A stretch of DNA of 38,277 bases from contig NZ_PQIA01000091.1 of NCBI RefSeq assembly GCF_003385235.1, forward strand, positions 1 to 38,277, read 5' to 3'. Numbering within the stretch: the stretch's first letter is position 1; every line of letters starts with the position of its first letter. A program made the translations under genes and the position numbers. This DNA comes from Amycolatopsis circi (GTDB taxonomy: Bacteria > Actinomycetota > Actinomycetes > Mycobacteriales > Pseudonocardiaceae). The notes below the pieces were generated by a model that was given only the letters and a program-made list of their open reading frames with translations, was not told where the DNA came from and did no database searches. Shown piece by piece: positions 31,529 to 38,277 of this stretch.

Positions 31529-31738
31529 ATGACGGACAACGTGCAGGCCGCACCGGCCAAGAAGATCTTCCGCAGCCGCTCCGACCGCATGCTCACCGGT
31601 GTGTGCGGCGGATGGGCCAAATACCTCAACGTCGACCCCTCGATGGTGCGCATCGCCGCGGTCGCCGGGGCCGTGCTCTCGGCCGGGGTGATCCTGCCGG
31701 TCTACGCCGCCGCGGCCGTGCTGACGCCCGAAGACTGA
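31529..31738 (+). CDS. Small PspC-domain membrane protein
   Basis: A 69-residue protein made almost entirely of a PspC domain: KKIFRSRSDRMLTGVCGGWAKYLNVDPSMVRI (read in parts) followed by one hydrophobic helix, AAVAGAVLSAGVILPVYAAAAVL. PspC domains act in envelope-stress responses; small stand-alone versions are common in actinobacteria. ATG at 31529 has GGAG about 10 nt upstream. It is separated from menC by 85 bp and converges on groEL, with a shared hairpin terminator. Confidence 0.9.
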   Translation: MTDNVQAAPAKKIFRSRSDRMLTGVCGGWAKYLNVDPSMVRIAAVAGAVLSAGVILPVYAAAAVLTPED

Positions 31739-31778
31739 TCGCCCGGCGCATGCCCGGGGAGTCGCTGACGCGGAAACG

Positions 31779-31819
31779 GGCGAAGCCCGGTCCACCACGA
31801 AGGTGAACCGGGCTTCGCC
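31779..31819. terminator. Bidirectional terminator between pspC-like gene and groEL
   Basis: GGCGAAGCCCGGT and its perfect complement ACCGGGCTTCGCC, with a further CACC/GGTG pairing inside and a short loop. It lies 15 nt beyond the groEL stop and 40 nt beyond the PspC gene. On the minus strand it is followed by a short T-rich CGTTTCC. Confidence 0.75.
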
Positions 31820-31834
31820 GAAAAGCAGCCGAAC

Positions 31835-33463
31835 TCAGAAGTCCATGCCACCCATGCCGCCGGACGGGTCGGCCGGAGCGGCAGAAGCCTTCTCCGGCTT
31901 GTCCGCGACGACAGCCTCGGTGGTCAGGAACAGCGCCGCGATGGAAGCGGCGTTCTGCAGCGCGGAGCGGGTGACCTTCGTCGGGTCCGGAACGCCGGCC
32001 GCGAGCAGGTCCTCGTACTCGCCGGTGGCGGCGTTCAGGCCGTGGCCCTGCGGGAGGGACTTGACCTTCTCCGCCACGACGCCGCCCTCGAGACCGGCGT
32101 TGATCGCGATCTGCTTGAGCGGAGCCTCGACGGCGACCTTGACGATGTTCGCGCCAGTGGCCTCGTCACCGGTCAGCTTCAGGCCCGCGAAAGCGGCCTC
32201 GGCAGCCTGGATCAGGGCCACGCCGCCGCCGGCGACGATGCCCTCTTCCACGGCGGCCTTGGCGTTGCGCACCGCGTCCTCGATGCGGTGCTTGCGCTCC
32301 TTCAGCTCGACCTCGGTCGCGGCGCCGGCCTTGATGACGGCCACGCCGCCGGCCAGCTTCGCGAGCCGCTCCTGCAGCTTCTCGCGGTCGTAGTCCGAGT
32401 CGGAGTTCTCGATCTCCGCGCGGATCTGGTTGACGCGACCCTGGATCTGGTCGGCGTCGCCCGCACCCTCGACGATGGTGGTCTCGTCCCGGGTGATGAC
32501 GGCCTTGCGGGCACGGCCCAGCAGCGACAGGTCCGCGTTCTCCAGCTTGAGGCCGACGTCCTCGGAGATGACCTGGCCGCCGGTCAGGATCGCGATGTCC
32601 TGCAGGATCGCCTTGCGGCGGTCGCCGAAGCCCGGGGCCTTGACGGCGACGGACTTGAAGGTGCCGCGGATCTTGTTGACGACCAGGGTCGCCAGGGCTT
32701 CGCCCTCGACGTCCTCGGCGATGATCAGCAGCGGCTTGCCGGACTGGATGACCTTCTCCAGCAGCGGCAGGACGTCCTTGACGTTGGAGATCTTGGAACC
32801 GAAGAGCAGGACGTAGGGGTCCTCCAGCTCGGCTTCCTGGCGCTCCGGGTCGGTCACGAAGTAACCGGACACGTAGCCCTTGTCGAAGCGCATGCCCTCG
32901 GTGAGCTCCAGCTCGAGCCCGAAGGTGTTGCTCTCCTCGACGGTGACGACGCCTTCCTTGCCGACCTTGTCCAGCGCCTCGGCGATCAGCTCGCCGATGG
33001 TGCGGTCAGCGGCCGAGATCGAGGCGGTAGCAGCGATCTGCTCCTTGGTCTCGATCTGGACGGCGGCCTTGTGCAGCTGCTCGGTGATGGCCTCGACGGC
33101 CGCCTCGATGCCCCGCTTGAGCGAGATCGGGTCGGCGCCGGCCGCGACGTTGCGCAGGCCCTCGCGCACGAGCGCCTGGGCGAGCACGGTGGCGGTGGTG
33201 GTGCCGTCGCCCGCTACGTCGTCAGTCTTCTTGGCAACTTCCTTGACGAGCTCGGCCCCGATCTTCTCCCACGGGTCCTCGAGCTCGATCTCCTTGGCGA
33301 TGGAGACACCGTCGTTGGTGATCGTCGGCGCGCCCCACTTCTTTTCGAGCACGACGTTCCGGCCCCGCGGGCCGAGGGTCACCTTGACGGCTTCGGCGAG
33401 GATGTTCAAGCCGCGCTCAAGACCGCGGCGGGCGTCCTCGTCGAACGCGATCAGTTTGGCCAT
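31835..33463 (-). CDS. groEL: Chaperonin GroEL (stand-alone, groEL2/Hsp65 type)
   Basis: A 542-residue 60-kDa chaperonin, full length. Seen: MAKLIAFDEDARRGLERG start, VTLGPRGRNVVLEKKWG, ATP-site DGVSIAKEIEL and VAGDGTTTATVLAQA, apical KAPGFGDRRKA, EGIVAGGGVALIQA, and the C-terminal Gly-Met tail GGMGGMDF. No groES is adjacent; in actinobacteria the essential groEL2/Hsp65 copy is typically separate and has this Gly-Met tail rather than a His-rich one. GGAGGA lies 10 nt before ATG. Two CIRCE operators upstream indicate HrcA repression and heat induction. Confidence 0.98.
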   Translation of the reverse strand: MAKLIAFDEDARRGLERGLNILAEAVKVTLGPRGRNVVLEKKWGAPTITNDGVSIAKEIELEDPWEKIGAELVKEVAKKTDDVAGDGTTTATVLAQALVREGLRNVAAGADPISLKRGIEAAVEAITEQLHKAAVQIETKEQIAATASISAADRTIGELIAEALDKVGKEGVVTVEESNTFGLELELTEGMRFDKGYVSGYFVTDPERQEAELEDPYVLLFGSKISNVKDVLPLLEKVIQSGKPLLIIAEDVEGEALATLVVNKIRGTFKSVAVKAPGFGDRRKAILQDIAILTGGQVISEDVGLKLENADLSLLGRARKAVITRDETTIVEGAGDADQIQGRVNQIRAEIENSDSDYDREKLQERLAKLAGGVAVIKAGAATEVELKERKHRIEDAVRNAKAAVEEGIVAGGGVALIQAAEAAFAGLKLTGDEATGANIVKVAVEAPLKQIAINAGLEGGVVAEKVKSLPQGHGLNAATGEYEDLLAAGVPDPTKVTRSALQNAASIAALFLTTEAVVADKPEKASAAPADPSGGMGGMDF

Positions 33464-33622
33464 TGCGGTGTGGTCCTCCGGTATTGGGCGCCACCGCCGC
33501 GCTGTCTCCAGCGGCGGCAGCAGGACACGTCCTCGGCCAGGCTCGGTGCCCGCGACGGACGACTGACCGGTGGGTCAGCCTCACCGTCCCGACCTTCAGG
33601 CAGGCGGTCGGTGACCGCTCGC

Positions 33623-33649
33623 CTAGCACTCGACGGCGTCGAGTGCCAA
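33623..33649. promoter_or_regulatory. CIRCE element 1 (HrcA operator)
   Basis: CTAGCACTC, nine nt, then GAGTGCCAA: matches the CIRCE consensus TTAGCACTC-N9-GAGTGCTAA with one mismatch in each arm. About 160 bp upstream of groEL. Confidence 0.9.
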
Positions 33650-33657
33650 TGCCGTGT

Positions 33658-33684
33658 TTAGCACTCTCCGGGGTCGAGTGCAAG
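33658..33684. promoter_or_regulatory. CIRCE element 2 (HrcA operator)
   Basis: TTAGCACTC, nine nt, then GAGTGCAAG: the left arm is perfect and the right arm has two terminal mismatches. It lies 8 bp from the first CIRCE. A tandem arrangement allows cooperative HrcA binding. The groEL promoter should overlap or lie just downstream. Confidence 0.9.
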
Positions 33685-33730
33685 GAGCGCAGGTCAGGAT
33701 CGGTGCGCTTCGGAGAGCAGGTCGGCCGCG

Positions 33731-35458
33731 TCAGTGGCTCGGCTGGATGTGGATCGACGACGGCGGCGGGCGCAGCGACGACGGACCACCGGACTTCGAG
33801 CCGCCCGGACCGACCGGGATGTTGGGCGCCGACGACGTCGGAGCGGTGCCGCCGTTGCCGTTGTCGTCCCCGCTGAAGAGGAAGATCGCGCCGACGACCA
33901 GTCCGGCCACGACGAGCACCCCCAGTGCGATCCACAGCCACTTCAGGCCGCCGCTCTTGGGCTGCTTTTCGAACGCTCCCGCGCCGCCCGCCGGGGACGG
34001 CGGGCGCAGCCGCATCGGGTCGCCGAAGGCCTGCTGGTTCGGGTGGGGCGGATGGCCCTGCTGGTTCGGCTGACCGGGGTAGCCGGGCTGGTTCGGGTAG
34101 CCGCCGTAACCGGGCGGGGGGCCTTGTTGAGGTTGCTGGCCGGGGTAGCCGTAGCCGGGCGGGGGGCCTGCCGGTGCTTGGCCGGAGTAGCCCTGCTGTC
34201 CGGGCTGCGGCTGGCCTTGCGGCTGACCAGGTTGGCCGAATTGGCCGGGCTGTGGCTGACCCGGCTGAGGCTGGCCGGGCTGTGCTGGATAACCGGGCGG
34301 GGGCTGGTTGCCGTAACCGGCGGGGCCGCCGTAGCCGCCGGGTGCGGGGTATCCGGGCTGGCCGGGCTGTGCCCAGGCACCGGGAACGGCCTGACCGCCG
34401 GGCGCCCCCGGTGCGCCGACGCCGGGAGCGCCGGGTCCAGCCTGCGCTCCCTGTCCCGCGGCCCCGGGACCTCCCGGCTGCGCGCCAGGACCAGCTGGTC
34501 CACCGGCACCAGGTCCGCCAGGCCCACCTGCACCGGGTCCGCCAGGTCCTTGCTGCATGCCCGCCTCCGGAAGTCCGTTCGGCCGGGCGGGGCCCGGCGG
34601 GGTGTCCGAGGTCGCGAGCGGGCCGAGCGCCACCCGGGCCGCGGCGATCATCGCGACACAGTTGGGATAACGGTCGTTCGGGCTTTTCGCCATGCCCTTG
34701 CGGATGACGTCGTCCACGGCGGCCGGGAGCGCGACCACGCTCGCCACCGACGGCGGTTCTCCGCCGAGGTGGCCCTTGATGACGGCGGGGACGTCGCCGC
34801 GGAACGGCGGGTTGCCGGTCAGGCAGGCGAACAGCACGCAGGTGAGGGCGTACTGGTCGGTGCGGCCGTCGAGCGGTTCGCCGCGCAGGTGTTCCGGGGC
34901 GGCGTAGGTGGGCGAGCCGAGGAAGTCGCCGCCGCGGGTGCGGTGGCCGGTGGCGCCGCGGCGGGTGAGGCCGAAGTCGGCGACGTAGACGTGCTCGCGG
35001 GAGGTCTCGCGGCTGGTGACCAGCACGTTGGCCGGTTTGACGTCGAGGTGCACGAGGCCGTGGTTGTGCAGCGTGTCGAGGGCGTCGGCGACCTGGTCGA
35101 GCAGGCTGAGCGCGCGGGACGGGCTGATCGGGCCCGCGGACATGAGGCCGGCGAGGTCGCCGCCGTCGACCATCCGCATGGCGATGTAGAGCATGCCGTC
35201 GAGTTCGCCGAAGTCGTACAGCGGGACGACGTTGGCGTGGTCGATCGCGGAGGTGTTGCGTGCCTCGTCGACGAACCGTTCGCGGAACTCGGCGTCCGCG
35301 CCGAGGTGGTCACCGATGACTTTCAGCGCCACCTTGCGGCCGAGCCGCGTGTCCGTGGCCTGGTAGGTCACGCTCATGCCGCCCTTGCCGAGCACCGAGT
35401 CGATGCGGTAGTGGCCCAGCTGGCGACCGGTGAGGTCCCCCGACACGTCGCCTGTCAC
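33731..35458 (-). CDS. Membrane Ser/Thr protein kinase (PknB-like, HLD variant)
   Basis: A 575-residue Hanks-type kinase. Kinase domain ~17-275: Gly-loop GKGGMS (24-29), Lys46 (VALKVI), Glu65, catalytic loop HLDVKPAN (137-144), DFG (161-163) and AAPE (186-189). The HRD Arg is Leu138, so it is a non-RD type kinase, perhaps less dependent on activation-loop phosphorylation. Residues ~300-500 are a Gly/Pro/Gln-rich disordered linker (PGAGGPG and PGQPQ repeats). One TM helix (LWIALGVLVVAGLVVGAIFLF) precedes a short Ser/Pro-rich extracellular tail with no PASTA domain. GTG start without strong ribosome site. It is 267 bp upstream of groEL in the same direction, but the CIRCE region between them suggests separate units. 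Confidence 0.93.
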   Translation of the reverse strand: MTGDVSGDLTGRQLGHYRIDSVLGKGGMSVTYQATDTRLGRKVALKVIGDHLGADAEFRERFVDEARNTSAIDHANVVPLYDFGELDGMLYIAMRMVDGGDLAGLMSAGPISPSRALSLLDQVADALDTLHNHGLVHLDVKPANVLVTSRETSREHVYVADFGLTRRGATGHRTRGGDFLGSPTYAAPEHLRGEPLDGRTDQYALTCVLFACLTGNPPFRGDVPAVIKGHLGGEPPSVASVVALPAAVDDVIRKGMAKSPNDRYPNCVAMIAAARVALGPLATSDTPPGPARPNGLPEAGMQQGPGGPGAGGPGGPGAGGPAGPGAQPGGPGAAGQGAQAGPGAPGVGAPGAPGGQAVPGAWAQPGQPGYPAPGGYGGPAGYGNQPPPGYPAQPGQPQPGQPQPGQFGQPGQPQGQPQPGQQGYSGQAPAGPPPGYGYPGQQPQQGPPPGYGGYPNQPGYPGQPNQQGHPPHPNQQAFGDPMRLRPPSPAGGAGAFEKQPKSGGLKWLWIALGVLVVAGLVVGAIFLFSGDDNGNGGTAPTSSAPNIPVGPGGSKSGGPSSLRPPPSSIHIQPSH

Positions 35459-35529
35459 GCAGCGCAGCTTAACGCGCCGGTATCGGCTGCCACTGCCGGT
35501 TCGCCCAACCGGTCAGCGGACCTGCCTCG

Positions 35530-35733
35530 TCAGACCTTGCGGACGTCCGCGGCCTGGCTTCGGCCGTCGCGGCCGGACTGGACTTCGAACTCCACGCGAT
35601 CGCCCTCGTCGAGAGTGCGGAATCCGTCGGCTTGGATGGCCGAATAGTGAACGAAGACGTCCGGCCCCTCGGGGGATTCAATGAACCCGTAGCCTTTTTC
35701 CGAGTTGAACCACTTGACGGTGCCGACTGCCAC
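35530..35733 (-). CDS. Cold-shock domain protein
   Basis: A 67-residue single-domain cold-shock protein (RNA chaperone). It starts VAVGTVKWFNSEKGYGFI; RNP1 is KGYGFI and RNP2 is VFVHYS, and it ends GRSQAADVRKV. GTG at 35733 is chosen because GGGAGGG lies 5-6 nt upstream and it gives the usual CspA length; the frame is open to 35790, but the extra residues are not family-like. It is 71 bp from the kinase gene start downstream, so it may be cotranscribed with it. Confidence 0.95.
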   Translation of the reverse strand: MAVGTVKWFNSEKGYGFIESPEGPDVFVHYSAIQADGFRTLDEGDRVEFEVQSGRDGRSQAADVRKV

Positions 35734-35838
35734 GGCGCCCTCCCTCGGGACAAGAATCCGCTGTCCATCAGCGTGCGAAGTGGAGTTCACGCTACCGGAA
35801 TCAGCGCTCCCGGCAATGGGATAATCGGCAGATTCCCC

Positions 35839-36450
35839 TTACGCCCGCGACACTCGCCGGTTGCGCGATTGGACGAGCACGGTTCCCGGTCCGGCGAAAT
35901 CGAGGACGAGTCCTTCGCCGGTTCGCAGCGATTGCGGACCGCTCGGATCAAGGGCGCGCAACCGGCATTGCACGGAGTCGGGATAGGCGAGGAGATAGTC
36001 CGGGCGCACGGTGACGATCTCGCCGCGGCCGAGGTCGAACGAGTCCACCGGGCCGGGCGCGGTGAGCAGGAGCGGGCCGCGGCCGCTGTAGTGCTCGAGG
36101 AATCCGGAATCGGCGCCGAACAACTGCTGCAGCGGGGCCCAGTTCTGGTCGGCGCGGACCGTGCTCGGCCGGGCGAACACGCCGTCGCGGTGCACCGACC
36201 AGCCGGTAGAGCCGGTGAGTTCGAGCGGGTAGACGTCGCCGGGGCCGAGCGGGGCCAGGTCGACCCAGCCGCCCTCGGGCGGTGCGGTGAACACCGAAGG
36301 ACCGCCCTTGCGGCCGCGGTTCTGGTTCGCCTCAGCCACGTTGAAGCTGCTGGCCAGCAACGATTCCCCGGCAGCCTGCACGGCTTCGCCCGGGGCGAGC
36401 AGTACGCGGGCGACGCCGAACCCTGGCGTGTGCCTGGTGTGGACGCGCAT
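35839..36450 (-). CDS. AIM24-family (TIGR00266-like) protein
   Basis: A 203-residue beta-rich protein of the AIM24/DUF124 family. Recognisable pattern: VLLAPGEAVQAAGESLLASS, GGPSVFTAPPEGGWVDLAPLGPGDVYPLEL (read in parts), DGVFARPSTV, a DQNW site, GRGPLLLTAPGPVDSFDLGRGE, and the C-terminal TGEGLVLDFAGPGTVLVQSRN. Bacterial members are of unknown function. ATG at 36450 without a strong ribosome site. The gene stands alone between csp and the divergent moeA. Confidence 0.85.
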   Translation of the reverse strand: MRVHTRHTPGFGVARVLLAPGEAVQAAGESLLASSFNVAEANQNRGRKGGPSVFTAPPEGGWVDLAPLGPGDVYPLELTGSTGWSVHRDGVFARPSTVRADQNWAPLQQLFGADSGFLEHYSGRGPLLLTAPGPVDSFDLGRGEIVTVRPDYLLAYPDSVQCRLRALDPSGPQSLRTGEGLVLDFAGPGTVLVQSRNRRVSRA

Positions 36451-36584
36451 GTCAGCGGGGGGTCGCGAGCGCGGCGCGCCCGGCCTGGTTGCGGACCCGA
36501 AACTGCATCAGAACTCTCCCCGTACTCCCCGGCTTGTGCCGGGAGAGTGTTGCACGACGGGCAGCAAGAGGGAGGATGGTCCGC

Positions 36585-37778
36585 GTGATCTCCGTCGATG
36601 CCTACCGCGAGACCGTGACCGAACTGCTCGGCCGCGCGCCCGTCCGCACTGTTCCGGTCGCCGATGCTGCCGGGCTCGTCCTGGCCCGTGACGTGCAGGC
36701 AGGCGTGGCACTGCCGCCGTTCGACAACTCCGCGATGGACGGGTACGCCGTGCACGCCGCGGACGTCGCCGAGGTGCCGGTGACGCTGCCGGTGGCCGAC
36801 GACATCCCGGCCGGGCGGATCGATGTCAAACCGCTCGAATCGGGTACCGCTCAGCGGATCATGACCGGCGCGCCCCTGCCTCCTGGCGCCGACGCGATCG
36901 TGATGGTCGAGGACACCGACCGCGGCACCGCGGAAGTCCAGATCACCCGCGCGGCGGTGGAGGGCAACCACATCCGCCGGACCGGCGAGGACGTCACAAA
37001 GGGGACCGTCGCGCTGAACGCGGGCACCGTGCTGAGCCATGCGCACCTGGGCCTCGCCGCCGCGGTCGGGCTGGCGGAACTGGAGGTGTACCGGCCGCTG
37101 TCGGTGCTGGTCGTGTCGACCGGCACGGAGCTGGTGGAAGCGCCGAACCCGTTGCAGCATGGGCAAATCTACGAATCGAACAGCGTGATGCTGGCGGCGG
37201 CGTTGCAGGGTCTCGGTTGCCAGGTCGAGGTCGTGCGCAGCGTCGTTGATGACGTGGAGGAGTTCCGCAAGATCATCGAGCCGCGACTGGAGTCGGTGGA
37301 CCTGCTGATCACGTCGGGCGGGGTGTCGGCCGGTGCGTATGAAGTGGTGAAGGACGCGCTGACCGGGCAGGGCGTGGAATTCCAGAAGATCGCGATGCAG
37401 CCTGGCGGGCCTCAGGGCTGCGGCCGGTGGAACGGCGTGCCGGTGGTGACGCTGCCGGGGAATCCGGTGAGTGTGCTGGTGTCCTTCGAGGCGTTTCTGC
37501 GTCCGGCGGTGCTGTCGGCGATGGGCCATTCGGACGTGGACCGGCGGCGAGTGCGCGCTCGGTTGACCGAGGACATGACGTCGCCTGCTGGTCGGCGACA
37601 GTATCGGCGGGGGTTTTATACGCCGGTTCTCGGTGAGGTGACTGGGGTTGTCGGGCCGCGGGGTGGGCCGGGGTCGCATTTGCTGGCGGCGTTTACGCAG
37701 GCTAACTGTTTGATCATGTTGCCGGAGGAGGTTTCGGCGGCTTCGGAGGGGGATGAGGTTGAGGTGTTGCTGCTTTAG
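36585..37778 (+). CDS. moeA: Molybdopterin molybdenumtransferase
   Basis: A 397-residue MoeA, which inserts molybdate into adenylated molybdopterin. Motifs: PFDNSAMDGYA near the N-terminus, GTAQRIMTGAPLPPGAD and the VMVED site, GEDV, VVSTGTEL, YESNS, ITSGGVSAGAYE, and LPGNPVS with the following FEAFLRP; the C-terminal domain IV ends at Leu. GTG at 36585 has GGAGG 9 nt upstream; ATG at 36576 is in frame but abuts that GGAGG. The last ~200 nt is noticeably richer in G and T at third positions than the rest. No other molybdenum-cofactor genes are in the window. Confidence 0.94.
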   Translation: MISVDAYRETVTELLGRAPVRTVPVADAAGLVLARDVQAGVALPPFDNSAMDGYAVHAADVAEVPVTLPVADDIPAGRIDVKPLESGTAQRIMTGAPLPPGADAIVMVEDTDRGTAEVQITRAAVEGNHIRRTGEDVTKGTVALNAGTVLSHAHLGLAAAVGLAELEVYRPLSVLVVSTGTELVEAPNPLQHGQIYESNSVMLAAALQGLGCQVEVVRSVVDDVEEFRKIIEPRLESVDLLITSGGVSAGAYEVVKDALTGQGVEFQKIAMQPGGPQGCGRWNGVPVVTLPGNPVSVLVSFEAFLRPAVLSAMGHSDVDRRRVRARLTEDMTSPAGRRQYRRGFYTPVLGEVTGVVGPRGGPGSHLLAAFTQANCLIMLPEEVSAASEGDEVEVLLL

Positions 37779-38277
37779 GGCTCGTGCCGCGTTTCACGGT
37801 TCAGCGGTTGATCCCGCACGCCAGGCGACTTCCGCAGTCGCTCAGCCCCAGCCCTTGGGGAATTCGAGGGCCTTCGTACAACAAGTGATCAACTGGCTTC
37901 GACGAGAACACTCGGCTGGGGCTTCCCGGCTGAGCGTTTTGCGTAGTCGCGAGCTGAGTTCGACGGCGATGCCGGTCGGCACGCTTGGGAAGAGACCGGC
38001 GCAGCAGGCCATTCGTGTCGAGCCACGTGCCAGGGAAACCGTCAACGAAGCGCGGTGCTGATCTGTTCCAGGCTCCGCTGGAGGGTCAGGGACTGCTGGA
38101 TAAACCTCTACGACAGTGGATTCTGCTCGGTTTACCGGGTTTCGGAGCGGCACCGCGCGACGTGCAGACAGTAGTCGCCGGATGCCAGTAGCAGCAGCTC
38201 TCCCAGCTGCCCGAAAACTGTGCCTGCACCCCACCAGCCCCGCGAGCGCAGCCCCCGCCCTACCCGGGGGACGGCCC
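37779..38277. other. Region downstream of moeA, no gene recognised
   Basis: About 500 bp to the window edge. Base composition is less GC-skewed by codon position than in the neighbouring genes. The longest frames (minus 37842-38234; plus 37753-38061) lack ribosome sites, recognisable motifs and typical codon use. It may be non-coding or a relic. Confidence 0.5.

Noticed and set aside
32042..33661. 539-codon plus-strand frame opposite groEL
   Set aside because: Shadow of groEL, which is unambiguous.
37842..38234. 130-codon minus-strand frame downstream of moeA
   Set aside because: Atypical composition, no ribosome site and no family features.

Overview
The window is very GC-rich and uses many GTG (and one TTG) starts behind GGAGG-type ribosome sites. 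Its gene content is actinobacterial: conservon (cvn) signalling operons, a mycobacterial-type XPB helicase, a stand-alone groEL with CIRCE operators, a SARP/AfsR regulator and a PASTA-less membrane Ser/Thr kinase. I infer a Pseudonocardiaceae-like actinomycete, Amycolatopsis being my best guess. There are no rRNA or tRNA genes, insertion sequences or phage genes, so it reads as chromosome.

Layout. (1) 107-7001, minus strand: a full conservon (CvnA sensor kinase, CvnB roadblock, CvnC DUF742, CvnD GTPase) followed by an extra CvnB-CvnC pair with no kinase or GTPase of its own. (2) 7575-11062, plus: an NrtA/SsuA-type ABC importer (lipoprotein, two permeases, ATPase), divergent from the conservon kinase. 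(3) 11063-15939, minus: a membrane-anchored hypothetical protein, an acyl-CoA-dehydrogenase-fold flavoprotein without the usual catalytic Glu, a secreted sedolisin protease and CutC. (4) 15943-19783: a second, orphan CvnA-like kinase coupled to cutC, and divergently a second lipoprotein paralogous to the importer's. The kinase/lipoprotein pairing therefore occurs twice. (5) 19826-23944: a cysteine-rich membrane protein, XPB helicase, and a NarL/DesK-type two-component system. (6) 24080-26984, plus: a DedA membrane protein with a stop codon near its apparent start, a DUF4253 protein with a striking DNA-damage promoter, and a DUF72 protein. (7) 26985-30436: a SARP-NB-ARC-TPR regulator whose 3' end is followed by a (CTCGG)17 array and three decayed copies of its own 3' end. 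(8) 30505-37778: MenC, a PspC-domain protein, GroEL, a Ser/Thr kinase, a cold-shock protein, an AIM24-family protein and MoeA.

Most notable signals: the promoter at 24790-24816, where a perfect TCGAAC-N4-GTTCGA LexA box is interleaved with a perfect RecA-NDp/PafBC-type promoter ahead of a gene of unknown function; the repeated NIT-kinase/solute-binding-lipoprotein module; and the decayed 3'-end copies behind the SARP gene. Functions are assigned from motifs read by eye, with no database search.
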